From Physcia stellaris (taxonomy: Eukaryota; Ascomycota; Lecanoromycetes; Caliciales; Physciaceae), in assembly GCA_018902385.1 (NCBI GenBank), contig JABSSW010000051.1, positions 248,001 through 312,000 on the forward strand: DNA of 64,000 nt, read 5' to 3'. Positions 51,910-63,214 of this stretch are shown one piece after another. The translations under genes and the position numbers were made by a program. Within the stretch, counting starts at the first letter, position 1. Every line of letters begins with the position of its first letter. Below the pieces are notes generated by a model, which was given only the letters and a program-made list of their open reading frames with translations, did no database searches and was not told the DNA's origin.

Positions 51910-53080
51910 AAAATCGAAAACGCTTTGAACGTTTTCAAATCTCAATTATACTCGTTTATTCGTTCTGAAAATCATTTTGCAATTGACGAGTTCGCAATCG
52001 AATTTCACGATCGTATGAATAACAAATTTCGTTTATCACACAAATCAGCGAAAAAAAATTTCGTTTTATACGTTTTGATCAATGATAAAAACATTCTACA
52101 CGATTTCATGATGTGAAAATTTCGCGATGATTTCGAATATCACAAAAACGATATCACGATCGATATATTTTCAAAAACGACTCGAAAACGTAAAAAAAAC
52201 ACTATTGAAATCACTGTTATGAAAATTAATCTTTCATTTACGAAAAAAACAATATATATTTTTTGCGAACGAATTACACGCAATTTACGTCATCATCATT
52301 TCGTTTGTTTCATCGACAATTTTTTCACGAATTTTCATTTCGTCAAAATCTTTCTGATTCTCAATGTTGATATTTGTGACATCATACGAAACAATGCAAT
52401 GAATATATCACAAAAATTGAAAGAAATAGTTGTTGCAAAAAAGTCACAATTGAATTTAAAACAATGAATATATCGAATTGTGAATGAATTGATCAATTGT
52501 TTCGTGTGAAAAAATTCCGAACGAAATCACGTGATCTCATTTGTTATTACTGCATATATTTCACAAGCAAACGAGCAAACATCACGAAAAATTCGATTCA
52601 CGATCGATATGTTTTTTCGTGACGATTTCAATAAAGTCGTCGTCAAACAACTCATTATTGCAATGCAATACAATTTTCATATGAATCATGTGAATCGTGC
52701 AAATCAATTTCGAAATGAACTGACGATATCACGATTTGAACAATTCAAATGAACGAAACGAATGATCGAATACATGATGAATTCGATCAATACGAATGCA
52801 TACATCGTTTGAAATCATCATCAATCACAAACGAATTCTGATCATCGAAATCGACGTGTATTTATTCAAAAATTGATTGATGAACTTTTACGAAATTCAA
52901 ATATCATATATCGATCGTCAAAGTGTGTCAAATCGACGTATTGTAAATGAAATGATTGTTCGATCAATTTTCACACGAAATCTCGAAAACGTCAAGCACT
53001 CAATTTCAAAAATGTCAATATACAACATCGTTCGAGTCGTAAAACGTTTGATTATTGTATGACATGTAAAATGAATTTAT
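51910..53080 (+). pseudogene. 3' relic of piggyBac-type transposase
   Basis: Continues the transposase after the nested retrotransposon. Recognisable pieces in order are FAIDEFAIEFHDRMNNKF (the first catalytic Asp region), VLYVLINDKNILHDFM, HHFVCFIDNFFTNFHFVKI (the second Asp region, normally Y-x-DNxFTS), IIRNNAMNISQKLKE, and MNHVNRANQFRNELTI, matching the family's NxMxGVDxADQLR segment. Several stops are TGA where tryptophan is expected, consistent with G-to-A change of TGG. Confidence 0.7.
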
Positions 53081-53336
53081 GCGTGTCATTTGAATGCTTC
53101 AAAATCTATCATGATTCGAAAAGATGATCATACGAATGCTTTGATCAATAGAAAAATTTGAAGACGTTTCGAGACACTTGAAAATGATTTAATGATTTGA
53201 AACGAATTTCGAATGTAATCATATTTCAATTATTGAATGTTTATATACTATCGAACTTTTTCATTGAATTATACACATATACACGTAAATTTGGTGGAGT
53301 AATGGTGGTTGAAGTGAGGGAGGAAAGATCGCGTGA

Positions 53337-53371
53337 AAACACGCTAAATTTCACTAATTGGATGCGGAGGG
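53337..53371 (-). repeat. Right terminal inverted repeat core of the piggyBac-type element
   Basis: 35 bp, the exact inverted partner of 44605-44639. Ordinary base composition resumes immediately to its right. Confidence 0.9.
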
Positions 53372-53375
53372 TTAG

Positions 53376-54339
53376 CGACTGAAAGGTAAGTCTGTCACGT
53401 GAATGTCCAGCTTACCTTAGGTACATGTAGGTAGTAGGTACCTTGAGGTAATAATCTGTACTTTCACGACGTTTCGATGGCCGTGGTTAAGGCAGGACGA
53501 AGCTGCAAGCTATGATCCCTTGATCACACAGACTCCCTCTATCCGTTCGTAAGCCGAACCCGACACTTCTCTTGTCAAACAGCCGTGGACTGAGGACGTG
53601 AGTTCCCTCATCATGTTAAATGAAGCACCACGAGTTTTACCGTAAAGGGCTGGTATATAGGCATTTCAGAACCACCTGGGTACCTCTACTTTTCTGTACT
53701 CCTCGATACGACGTCCCTTGACCCCGTTTACTCTGTGGAGATGCAAGCTTAGATGAAAATAGCAGCGAAGCGATAAGGTAGGCAGGTGAAGGTAACATCG
53801 GTAATCTCCAGTGACTCCCTCTTTCCTCGGGACTTTATTCCTTACTGTCTGTTGTAATGACACTTACTTCCTAAGAGTGGCTCATAACTTCAATGGGAAT
53901 GCTCGAAAGATAAATCTCATAGGCCATTGGAAGCGTCGATGGACAAGTCTGTCCACCCTCACACCCGATGTAAAGTGCGTGCAATTTCTCACTGAGGTAC
54001 ATAAGACCCCAGTCCTTCGTCATGAACTGGAAAGGTGAACAGCTCGAATGTTAGAATTAAGAGGCAAATGTGCTTGTGTTGGATGGACTAGGAAAACCCT
54101 TCAAAACGTGGTGGCTAGCAATAATATGAGCAACATTCTATGCCACTGTAATCTCTCTGCTCACTTCGCGCTTTTGGCAGGAGCAAGTGATAAATTCCGA
54201 GAAAGGTATGGAAAATCCCCGAGGACCTGGCCTGTCTTCGACATACAGCAGCTCGGTGGTAGTACCATATCATAATCTCCTTTCACAACACATCTGGAAC
54301 TCCAACCTCATTGTAAGCAACCTCTCACAGTACTGTAGC
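53376..54339. other. Upstream region of the SGNH-like gene
   Basis: About 960 bp with ordinary base composition resuming right after the transposon end. Short frames only. It should contain the promoter and leader of the gene at 54340. Confidence 0.4.
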
Positions 54340-55736
54340 ATGGCTGGCCCTCCACACACCATGGCCTATCCGGTCCCTCGCTTTGGCACTCCAAAGACGC
54401 CACAGCACTTCGATCAAAGCCTGGACGATAGCCCTCGCGATAGTCCTCGTGAGATAATGCCTCGCACAAACGAGAAAGCAAGACAATACAAGCGATACTT
54501 TCTGGGCGCTGTGACTGTTCTCCTGTTTCTGTTGTGGGTGAGGACCTCAAAATCCTCCGTAAAGCAGACAGATAGAATCCCATTCACCCATGATCCAGTT
54601 GAGGAGTGAGTAATTGTACTTCCTAATTCGAGGCTGGATTAATTGACGATTGTACAAGCTACTTCAATCACTTCGAAGGCCACCAGGACTGCGGCGTAGC
54701 ATCCACTGATCTCTATAAACCACCGGTCATTGCAAAAGCAGATCCCCAGAAGCACCTTCATCACTGCCAAAATCGCGGAGCTCTCCTTGAGGCCATGAGT
54801 AGCGGCGGCCGCCATGGTTTTGACGCTCCTTTTGTGCCAGCAAGCTGCCATTACCGCTGGTACTCGACAATTGAAATCTGTATGATCCTCGAGCGCTTTG
54901 ATGCCATTGTCTTCATCGGCGATAACATGCTTCAACACATCTACGCTGCATTTAACATGCTCTTGCGGGAGAACATGGCCATGGGAAGCTTAAAGCAATG
55001 GGAAATGTCAGAAGACCAACGTGTGAATTGCAGATGTGATAATCAAATTACAAGACCTGAATGCTCGAAGTACGTCGTGATCGATAGCGAGGAGGTGCGC
55101 AAGAACGACCCAGGAAGCGGGCATCCAAGTCCTTACCGCTGCAATCGTATGTATTGATCCCATTCATCTCTGCTGGGTGGTGGGCTGACAGATGCAGGCA
55201 CTCCACATTATATGCTTCCCATCACCACGTCGCCTTCGTCAGAAGAGCTTCAAGCCACTCTCACTTCGACATTGGCTAAGGACCCTGACTCCTACAAACC
55301 CATTCCCATTATCCATTCGCTCGGTCTTGCTACCTCGCTTTCTTGGCCTGCAGCAACCGCTTCGATGGATGAGTGGCTTGCATTAGCTGATGCCTCGTCG
55401 CGTAATGTTCCTTTTCTCTGGCTTGGACCCAATGCTGCAGGTCATCTCAAGCCACCCGGCCAAATCCTAAGCCAAGGTAATAACGCGCTATGGCACTACA
55501 CTATTGAGATGACCAAGGAAGCTAGAAGCAGGGACATAGACGCCCTGGGGTTGTACAATCTGACCCTGCAGGCTAGCAGCTGGGATGGAAGTAACTATGC
55601 TCAGCGAGTTCTGCTTGTAGAAGCGATGATGGTAAGCCGACTACTCCTTTTCACATCTGACACTTGACAGCAACCGTGCTGACGGCAGCTTTCGCATTAG
55701 ATCATCAACTGGCTATCCAGACTTGAGACTACATGA
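54340..55736 (+). CDS. Type II membrane protein of an SGNH/PC-esterase-like fungal family
   Basis: Four exons (54340-54605, 54659-55146, 55198-55631, 55701-55736) give 407 residues. A Pro/Ser-rich cytosolic tail of about 50 residues with basic KARQYKRY leads into one hydrophobic segment (about 53-67), predicting a type II Golgi or secretory-pathway protein. The luminal part has paired Cys and a block DAIVFIGDNMLQHIY (GDN at residues 176-178) placed like the GDS block I of PC-esterase/TBL-type acyltransferases. An SWDGSNYAQRVLLVEAMM block near the end resembles the C-terminal DxxH-bearing region. Ser is replaced by Asn in GDN, so catalysis is uncertain. A role in glycan modification or binding is only an inference. 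The short fourth exon (IINWLSRLETT) fits but is less certain. Confidence 0.7.
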
Positions 55737-56603
55737 GCGTCTGCCTCCAAGCTGCTCAGCGCTTCTTGTGGTGGTGTCCACGTCTATTCTATAGAGCCAA
55801 CGCGATGATTCGAAGCATATCAATTTTGTCATCGAATAAACCTTTAGAGATATTCTTCGTATCTGGCAGAATTGCTACTTAGAGCAGCCTGCTTCAGATC
55901 CAAGAGTTATTCGGAATATTAATTCATCCAGTACTTCTCTTACGTAGGATCAAAGTCCATCTCATTACTTACTGCACCACCATAGACCAATATTTCCCAT
56001 CAAATTAATATGCAGATTTCGCTAATTGGGAGAGGCGGCAGCCGTAGAACCGCTAGACGCTATTGCGTGCAGCGCTGCAGGGAGTGAAACATATACGGCC
56101 TTTATTACAAAGGGTATGTCCATCGATAAGCTATGGGCGTCCTGGAGAAGAAGCTCATGAGACCGCCGACATAATGTGATGGGAGTGCTGATACAGGATC
56201 TTGACCTCGGCAACAGGCAATCTGACTCGTGGTCTTGTTCTTTTCTAATTCAGAAAAGTGGTTGAACGAAGGAAGTAACCCACGGAGGCTCGGGGTGTCC
56301 CGATAAGACTTCTCAAGGTCATATAACAGCTTGACGGTCTGAAGATGGACGAAATAGAAGGACGAGGCGCTAGTCTATACGAAGTTTGAAAAGGAGGCGT
56401 TGCAATATTAAATGATGTATGAAGAAGTCTATTCTGGTTCACAAGCTGAAGGGGACGCCGGACGTCGGCTGCGCAACAAATAACGGTAAAGGAGTGTAAA
56501 AGATCTACCGAAAACCCGTGATCGAAGAAGACCGGCAACTTTTTTCACACAGTCCTTCTGTGTTGTAAGAGCCGAAAAACCCACATCAAAGCCGCGCCAC
56601 CGC
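55737..56603. other. Intergenic region with no assignable gene
   Basis: 867 bp between the SGNH-like gene and the end of a putative minus-strand gene. Only short, featureless frames. Confidence 0.4.
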
Positions 56604-57314
56604 TCAAACGCAACCACGTCCATTCCCACAGTACCATCCACCAATTTGTGCCGGAGCTGCAGCAGGACCAATGATTGGCTGTGGAGTAGGTGCCATGATG
56701 GACTTGGCGGTGGCATTGGTGGTACCTCCCGCGTTGTTGTCTGTATTACGGATTGGTCAGCCAGCAGACTCGCAGAGATATCGGCAATACGCTACGTACG
56801 GGTGTCGATGATCGGTGGACGTCTGTACCATCCGTTCAGAAGAGGAAAACGGTTTTCATTAGATGCCGGCAGTTGCGCTTCAGGAGCCGCACTTGTCTCA
56901 TTCCTGGAGGTGCTTGTAAACCCTGTAATCGATTAACACCATAGAGAGCACACCCTGCGGAAGCGACTGACCAAAAACGAACGTGTGTGCCGCCTTCTCG
57001 ACCTGCCGTCGTCCATGAGGTCGATACCAGCCGGATGCAACAGCCCTGTCATTGGGCCGTGCTCCGATCACTGCAGGACTAGGACCTACTGGGGTTGGAG
57101 TGGGCAGTATAGATGCCAGAACACTACTGGTGGAAAGGCTACTGGATTGCTGGGATATCGTTACATCTATCTGCGAATCAATAATAGCGCAGAGATCTGC
57201 TTGCTGGATGGGGGCAACGGACTCGATGAAGTGGGCAATGCGTGAGAGGAAAGGGGCAAGAGAAGAGCGGCCGTGGAATAGAGTGTGACCAAGAGCATGA
57301 CGAAGAGGGTGCTT
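56604..57314 (-). CDS. Putative protein with Gly-Trp-Tyr modules, 5' end unresolved
   Basis: Three phase-consistent exons on the minus strand (56972-57314, 56800-56922, 56604-56740) give 200 residues plus stop. Introns of 49 and 59 nt begin GTCAGT and GTACGT and end TTACAG and ATACAG. The chain is low-complexity (Ser/Thr/Pro/Ala), with FIESVAPIQQADLCAIIDSQ early on. Three related units each place a GWY after a Pro-rich stretch: VIGARPNDRAVASGWYRPHG, NRFPLLNGWYRRPP and APAQIGGWYCGNGRGCV, the last forming the C-terminus. Upstream, in another frame, an ATG at 57298 starts MLLVTLYSTAALLLPLSSHA, which looks like a secretion signal, but no clean splice joins it. The gene may be secreted and may be damaged at its 5' end. 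I do not recognise the family. Confidence 0.4.
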
Positions 57315-57390
57315 CTAGAAATGGTTGAACAGCGAGTGAAAATATCTGAGACAATATTGCTGGAGATCTCATCCACACATGCAGCATAGC

Positions 57391-57400
57391 CTATTTATCC
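57391..57400 (-). promoter_or_regulatory. TATA-like element for the putative minus-strand gene
   Basis: On the minus strand the sequence reads GGATAAATAG, about 95 bp upstream of the signal-peptide-like ATG at 57298 and pointing toward the GWY gene. Position and sequence fit a TATA box, but this is not proof. Confidence 0.25.
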
Positions 57401-58167
57401 CCAAATCGGAGGGGATCCACCCTTCTTTATGGTTTACACACTACTGAGTAGAAGTGCAAGAATGAGATACAGAGACCAAAGCACTGTGACGGTACTATTG
57501 CTTGCAGCACCCACAGTCCAACCAAGTAACGGCTGTGGACTATTTATGTGATTTGGTGCGAAGCGTGAAGATAGGTCGGATTCAGATTGCAGTAATCGTT
57601 AGACACGAGTCGAGTACGAGCAGCCTTTGTCATAGGACGCATGGTCTCGAGATTAAGAGAGACTTTCAGAGTTCCCACCAAGGGAGGACATGACTGCAAG
57701 GACCCGGTCTAGCGGAGGAATGGACAATCCCTTGCATCGGAGTGTACTGCATGACATGACAGCGCCCATGGTGGTGGGACGTCCTGACGACCAATGGCCT
57801 ACAACTGGAGCGTCATTGATGCACAATTCTCCGAGACTACATCGTATTTGCACTTTGCCTGCTTCCAGTTTGTCCTTTGCATGAGCATGTGCCGTCTGGA
57901 TCTTGGAAGCTTCTCGACAAGTGCGACATTGCGTTGGTGAATGCTCTCGATAGGCTGAAAGACTCCATGCTCGAGATGTCTGTCATGTCTTACCTGGGTC
58001 GTTTTGCGCCTCTAGCTTGGATCATTGCATCCGTAGCTCCCTTGGGACACCCTTATGCGGTCATATATAGAAGAGCAAGGTACTGCAGGAGTCCTTGAAA
58101 GTCTATACGTCGTATATCGACAATTATCTTGCATTCGAAAGCTCATAGGCGCCGGCTAATTTTCAAG
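57401..58167. other. Divergent upstream region
   Basis: 767 bp between the putative GWY gene (minus) and the rhodopsin-like gene (plus). No gene was recognised. A short palindrome-like TATACGTCGTATA lies near 58104. Confidence 0.4.
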
Positions 58168-59820
58168 ATGGCTGAATCTCCAGGCAAGATGGTTGCGCTG
58201 GCTATTGTATTGAGCATTCTCGCAGTGGTAGCAGTATTACTCCGATTCTACGCCAGGCGTATCAAGGGAACCGAGTTTGCATGGGATGACTACCTGATTG
58301 TACCGGCTTTGGTGCGTTCAGAGACGCTTTCTGTAATCACTACCTGGAACCAGATACTGATCATTTTCCTTTACAGGCTTTCACGATCGCCACAGCTGTC
58401 TGCATGCTCGTCGGTAAATATCCCCTTCAACCCTGTGTTCCTTTGCATGTTCTTAGAAGACCTCAGGCACTACCCTTGGGGACCTTGGACGGCATAGCAC
58501 CATCGGTCCAGATGGATGGCCTATCATCGATCGTAGGACACAAATCCTTGAGCAGGTATCTCTAAGATGGATATGAACACGACTCGAATTCAGCTGATGG
58601 TGTTGGAAAGATTATCTTCGCCTCGCAATTAACGCAGACTTTAACCTTCGGCTTCACGAAGCTAGCAGTTCTTCTCTTTTATAACAGGCATGAGCTTTTA
58701 CTCTGTGTCATCTGTGCATAATTGCTGATCGATGTGGTAGAATCTTTGGGCAAGGCAAAATATTCCCGATTCTCCTTTGGACGATGGTGGGCATAACGAT
58801 TGCCTGGACCGTTTCTTTCTTCCTGGCCAATCTCCTCCAATGCTTACCAATCTCGATAAATTGGACTGGACTTGGGGGAACTCTTGAAGCTTGTGTTGAT
58901 ACTGAGGAGATGTACTTGGCTCAAGCATGGTCTGACGTGTTCACGGATGGTAGCGGACAGCTCTACTCACAAGTCGTATCACTGCTAACAGTCAACAAGT
59001 GATGATCCTAATTCTGCCTATACCCTCGGTAAGCTATGATTGGCTTTGGTCTGGTGTCGCTGTCCTAATGGTCGGCCAGATCTGGAGGCTGCAGATGCCA
59101 TCAGCGCGCAAGGCAGCTGTGAGCGGTATCTTTCTTCTGGGCGCCCTGTAATTCCCTACTCAAAAATAATTAGAAAGAGCTGACGCCAGACAGGGTTGTG
59201 GTAGCGGGAGCGGCTAAATTGATTATCTTCCGCAGGATTGCTGAAGGTATTTGGACATCATACTAGGATTGTCATGAGCCAATCATTTCGCTGATGCGCT
59301 GTCTGTGTAGAGGTCGGTTCTGGCAACGAAGACATCGCCGGTATGCCGTGGCAAATTCTCCGCAGGTTGTGGAGCCAAGGGGGTGCTGACTCGATGCAGA
59401 TGTCCTGACCCCTACCGTGTACTGGCCGATGGTCGAATCATCCCTAGGCATCTTAGGCGCGTGTCTCCCATCAATGCGCCCTGTATTTACAGGCTGCTCA
59501 TCTCGAGGTTTCGTTCGGAAACTTCGGAGCATATCGTACTACTCGTCGTCGCCAAGTACAACATATCACGATCGTGTGGAACATGGCACCAGAACATCAG
59601 ATGGAGACTCTGCTATGACTATTGCTCATATGGTCCCAGCAAAAGTGTACTACCCAGAGGATCACATTCGACTGTATGTTATCAGAACTTTTGATGGAAA
59701 ATCCATATCCATTGACTTGTCTATGTTAGTAATAAGTACTCGCATGCTGACAGCGGCGATGCTGAGCTGCTTGATCTTGAAAAGCGGGGAGGGATGTCAG
59801 AAAAGACTACTGAACAGTGA
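58168..59820 (+). CDS. Fungal rhodopsin-like (SAT4-type) seven-helix membrane protein
   Basis: Eleven exons: 58168-58311, 58377-58413, 58467-58555, 58611-58687, 58741-58949, 59000-59028, 59080-59147, 59194-59246, 59311-59340, 59400-59673 and 59730-59820. They give 366 residues, and every phase closes. Helix 1 (MVALAIVLSILAVVAVLLRFYARR) is followed by WDDYLIVPAL, helix pairs around FTKLAVLLFYNRIFG, WTMVGITIAWTVSFFLANLLQC, YLAQAWSDVFTDVMILILPIP, ARKAAVSGIFLLGAL and TPTVYWPMVESSLGILGACLPSMRPVF, all family hallmarks. The C-terminus is soluble and charged (SGDAELLDLEKRGG). The intron at 58688 starts GC rather than GT. Members are abundant in Pezizomycotina, and most have no known ligand or function. 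Confidence 0.85.
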
Positions 59821-60485
59821 AGAATGGTAGGGAGTTGTGTGACTTGGATAACGAAGGAGAGGCGTGATGTATACTTTTCGGGGCTAATGTCGATCTGGTA
59901 TATTTATGAGTTCCATCGTTGATAGAGGCAGGAGAGCTGGAAGAAGTATTTTTTTTTTTTTCAAAAGCAACACTTGATACGATGAGCGTTCTGCATTATT
60001 GTTCTCTTTCCCAGCATAGGGCAAGGCATGCAGCCTTTCCTCCAGTAGCCCTTTCTGTCAGAGGGAGTCAGTGCTACCTACTTCGCCTCAGTGGGGTGGA
60101 GCGGAGTAAAGCTGGATACCGTAGTTGATATCAATATGGTAAGACCAAGGTTGTGGGCAGGGTGAAGTTTTGCAGTGACAACGGTTTCCTTTCTACTTGT
60201 CCAATCGGATCGTAGCATTTCTACGAAGTGCCTTACCTTAGTTCCGATGAGAGTGCGGCGACCTTATAAAATTATTATTACAGTACTTTAGATTTCAATA
60301 TCAAGAGCCTTCCACAATCCACAGTTCACAGGCTTGCTTGCTTGAATACATTCTACCATTCGTGGCCTGAAAAGCCATTCGCGAGGATGAATGACGTCTG
60401 GCACATCCTCCGTACCCAAACAAGCGATTAGCGCTGCTTCTGGTAGAGGCTTGCCCCTTTGCCTGTCCTCACTCCATTTCGACAT
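59821..60485. other. Intergenic region
   Basis: 665 bp between the rhodopsin-like gene and the Uds1 gene, containing a T tract at about 59949-59961. No gene was recognised. Confidence 0.45.
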
Positions 60486-63214
60486 ATGCCTGGCTTCACC
60501 ATGGACAGGTACCACGGGCGGCAAACCTCGTTCTCTTCGAATGCAGACTCACCCTATGGCATTGGGCTGCAAAGTCAAGTCCAACCCCCGCCAGAGTGCT
60601 ACAGGATGCATATGCGCGGTCATTAGAAGGTTCACAAGCTAGCAACCAGCGCCATACCACCGTTTGTTTCCTTCATCTTTTCCTACCTTTCACTGCTGAC
60701 TACGTAAAAGACCGAGAGAAGCCCTGTACCAAGCTCGTCGAATATCAATAGAAACGATCCCGTCGTGATGCATCTGCTAATGGAGGCCGCGATAGGCGAC
60801 AGTCAACAATTTCAGATCGTCTCACAGGAGGAAACTGACGCAATCAAGAAAGAGATGTCGATTCTAACAACTCAAATTGATGGAACCAAGCGTAAACTCG
60901 TTCTGGAAACAAAGCTTCGCGACGCCGCACAATCCCTCAATCGCCTTCACGAAGCACCTGAATCTATCGATGGTTCCCCCAAACCCGTCAAGCGTCATCG
61001 ACGGAGTGTGATAGGAAGCAGAGGTAGCTTGACTGATATGTTGAACAAGACAGACGACGAGTTAGCTGTCAGCGCAAGAAAGTGCGACGACCTCGCACAG
61101 GAGCTATGGGGCCTAGAGAAACGGGCTGAAGTCCTCCAGAAAAGGCTATTAGAGCATACAGCTGGAGTTCTACAACGGACGCACAAAGGATTCCTCGAGA
61201 AGGAACTGCCGCACTCAAGAGAATTGATTTCAAACGGCCATTCCAATAGACAGGATCTTTGTCCTCCTTTTGACCTGACACATGAATTCGACGACGGCGG
61301 ATTCTTCCCCACTCTCGACTCATTCCTAGATCGTTCATTGGCGCATGCAAATGTTCGAGTAGCTACAAAATGCCTTGACTTCTCTCAACAATCCCAGGCC
61401 ATAGCTGAAACAGAACGCAAGCTTGAGGACCTCAACAATCGTCTGCGAGAGTCTATTGCGCAATTTGGATCACCGAGTCATCCAAAGCCTGCATCGCCAG
61501 CACGAGAACCTAAGGGTGAGGAAGACTCCATAGGTTTATTGGATGAACAACTCACATATCTGATGGAAAACTTTTCAGCTCTTCAGGAAAGCCATAGCAG
61601 CTCTGTACAGGCAGCTAAGCGGTCGATCGACCTGATAGAGGAGAGACTTAGATATCTCAACTCTCAATTACAAGGACTGGTCACGCGGACATTTTCAAGC
61701 CAAAATTCCGAATATCCTTTGCCTCCGGAAGTGACTGGTCAAGGAGCAGAGGGTCAAGTTGATTATCTTGAGGTTGGCCTTGACGCTGTTGCGCAAGGCG
61801 CCCACCGTTTGATTGAGCACAACAACTCTCTGTCTTCTCGTAGCACGAGCAACGAAGGGGAATTTAGCCGATACAATGCTATCTTATTGGGATTGTGGGA
61901 AATACTCTTAGGCGGTGAAGAGGAGGTCAGGCGGCAGGACCCAATCCAGCGAGAGGCCCATGGAGAGGACTTTTCAATCCAAGCCTTCTCCGCGAAAATT
62001 CAGACCCTGTATGCACGTGCCACTGCCCTACAAGAACAGAAGGAGATCTTGGCTCGTCAGGTGCAACAGCAGAGAGAACTCAATAGCCAGTCAGACCCGC
62101 AGAAAGACACAAAAATCTCAGATTTATCCCTGGAGTTGGAGCATGCCAAGCAAACGCTGACAATCAAGGAGAGAGAGGCAAAGGAGGCGGGAGACAACCT
62201 CGTCCTTATGACCGAGCGCATCGACGCCTTGCGACAAGAAGCAAGCCTGTCAGAACAACAAAAGCGAGTGAATCAGGATAGACCGTTGGAAGAAAAAAAC
62301 GAAACGAGGAAGGAAGATGAGGAACGTCTCTACGAGGAATTAGAGGAGAAGCAACAACAGCTTGCAGATCTGGAAAACGAATTGGCAGAGACAAAAGATG
62401 ACTTCGGGATTTCAAGAGCCGAGATGCTCGGCAAGCTCGAGGAATCGGACAAACGTCTGCAATCTTTGGACACTGAACTACAAAGTTCTCGAAATGAGAA
62501 GGACAAGTTTCAGAGCGAGATGCGGGAGCTTGAGGGACAAGTGGTCCTCTTACAAACCGAGCTTACCGTGGCCAGAGCGGAACTCGACGGTGCATATGGC
62601 ACGCGTGCCCAACGAGCAGCCGAGCAAGCTTCTAATCCAGCAATACAACAGGAATTTGAGGAGCTCACTACCCGAAATAAGGGTCTCGCTGGAGACCTAG
62701 AAGACACGAAGGCTCGCTATCAAGCAGTTGAACGCGCCAACGCCGATCTTAACCAACGTATGCAGACATTGCAGCGCGAACTCATGGAGACCATCGGCGA
62801 GTACGAAGCGATGACCAAGGCCAGTATTGAATTCGAACGAGAGCGGGAGCAACTTGAGAACAATCTAGATGCACTACGCGAGCGATGCGAAACGGTTGAG
62901 AGCCAGCTTAGCGAGGAGAAGGTACGCTGGCTGGGCGTGACAAGTCCCGGGAGCACCAGAGACTCGATAAGCCCAGGCACAACTAGTACGCAGGTCCTGA
63001 AAAACGAGTTTAAGAAGATGATGAGAGACACAAGGGCTGAGAACATGAGAGCTCTGAGAGTAAGCCTAAATGTTTCCATAAGTGGACCGCCGAAGCTGAC
63101 AATCGGTAGTACGAACAAGAAGAGCGCCGGAAGCTCGAAGCTTTGATACGTACAATGAAACGAGACCAAACGCCTGGAAAGTCATCGCTGAGCCAAAGTA
63201 TGACTGCAACTTGA
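60486..63214 (+). CDS. Coiled-coil protein with Uds1 (up-regulated during septation) domain
   Basis: Best model: exons 60486-60578, 60605-60661, 60711-63059 and 63110-63214, 867 residues. The Uds1-type block (VVMHLLMEAAIGDSQQFQIV to RDAAQSLNRLHE) lies shortly after the low-complexity N-terminus. The rest is almost continuous heptad-rich coiled coil (Glu/Gln/Lys/Leu), ending in a short conserved tail restored by the last intron (EERRKLEALIRTMKRDQTPG). Such proteins are linked to septation and hyphal morphogenesis as scaffolds; no enzyme is expected. The first two exons are separated by only 26 nt with GT and AG ends, too short for a normal intron. A one-base indel, or a 38-nt intron inside exon 1, are alternatives. 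From 60711 on the model is firm. Confidence 0.8.

Larger units (their letters stand above)
44595..53375 (+). mobile_element. Degenerate piggyBac-type DNA transposon, interrupted by an LTR retrotransposon
   Basis: An 8.8-kb AT-rich block bounded by inverted repeats: 35 bp are identical between 44605-44639 and the reverse complement of 53337-53371, with weaker similarity extending to about 80-90 bp. Removing the nested retrotransposon (45291-51909) leaves about 2.2 kb, the usual piggyBac size. The outer ends read CTAACCC...GGGTTAG, close to the TTAA-CCC ends of piggyBac elements, but the flanking four bases are not identical. Translated relics before and after the insertion resemble a DDE_Tnp_1_7 transposase. 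All coding capacity is destroyed by stops. Confidence 0.8.

Noticed and set aside
59674-59830. Hydrophobic tail of the rhodopsin-like protein reading to 59830
   Set aside because: A strong GTATGT donor at 59674 and TTAG acceptor give a charged, family-like C-terminus ending at 59820.
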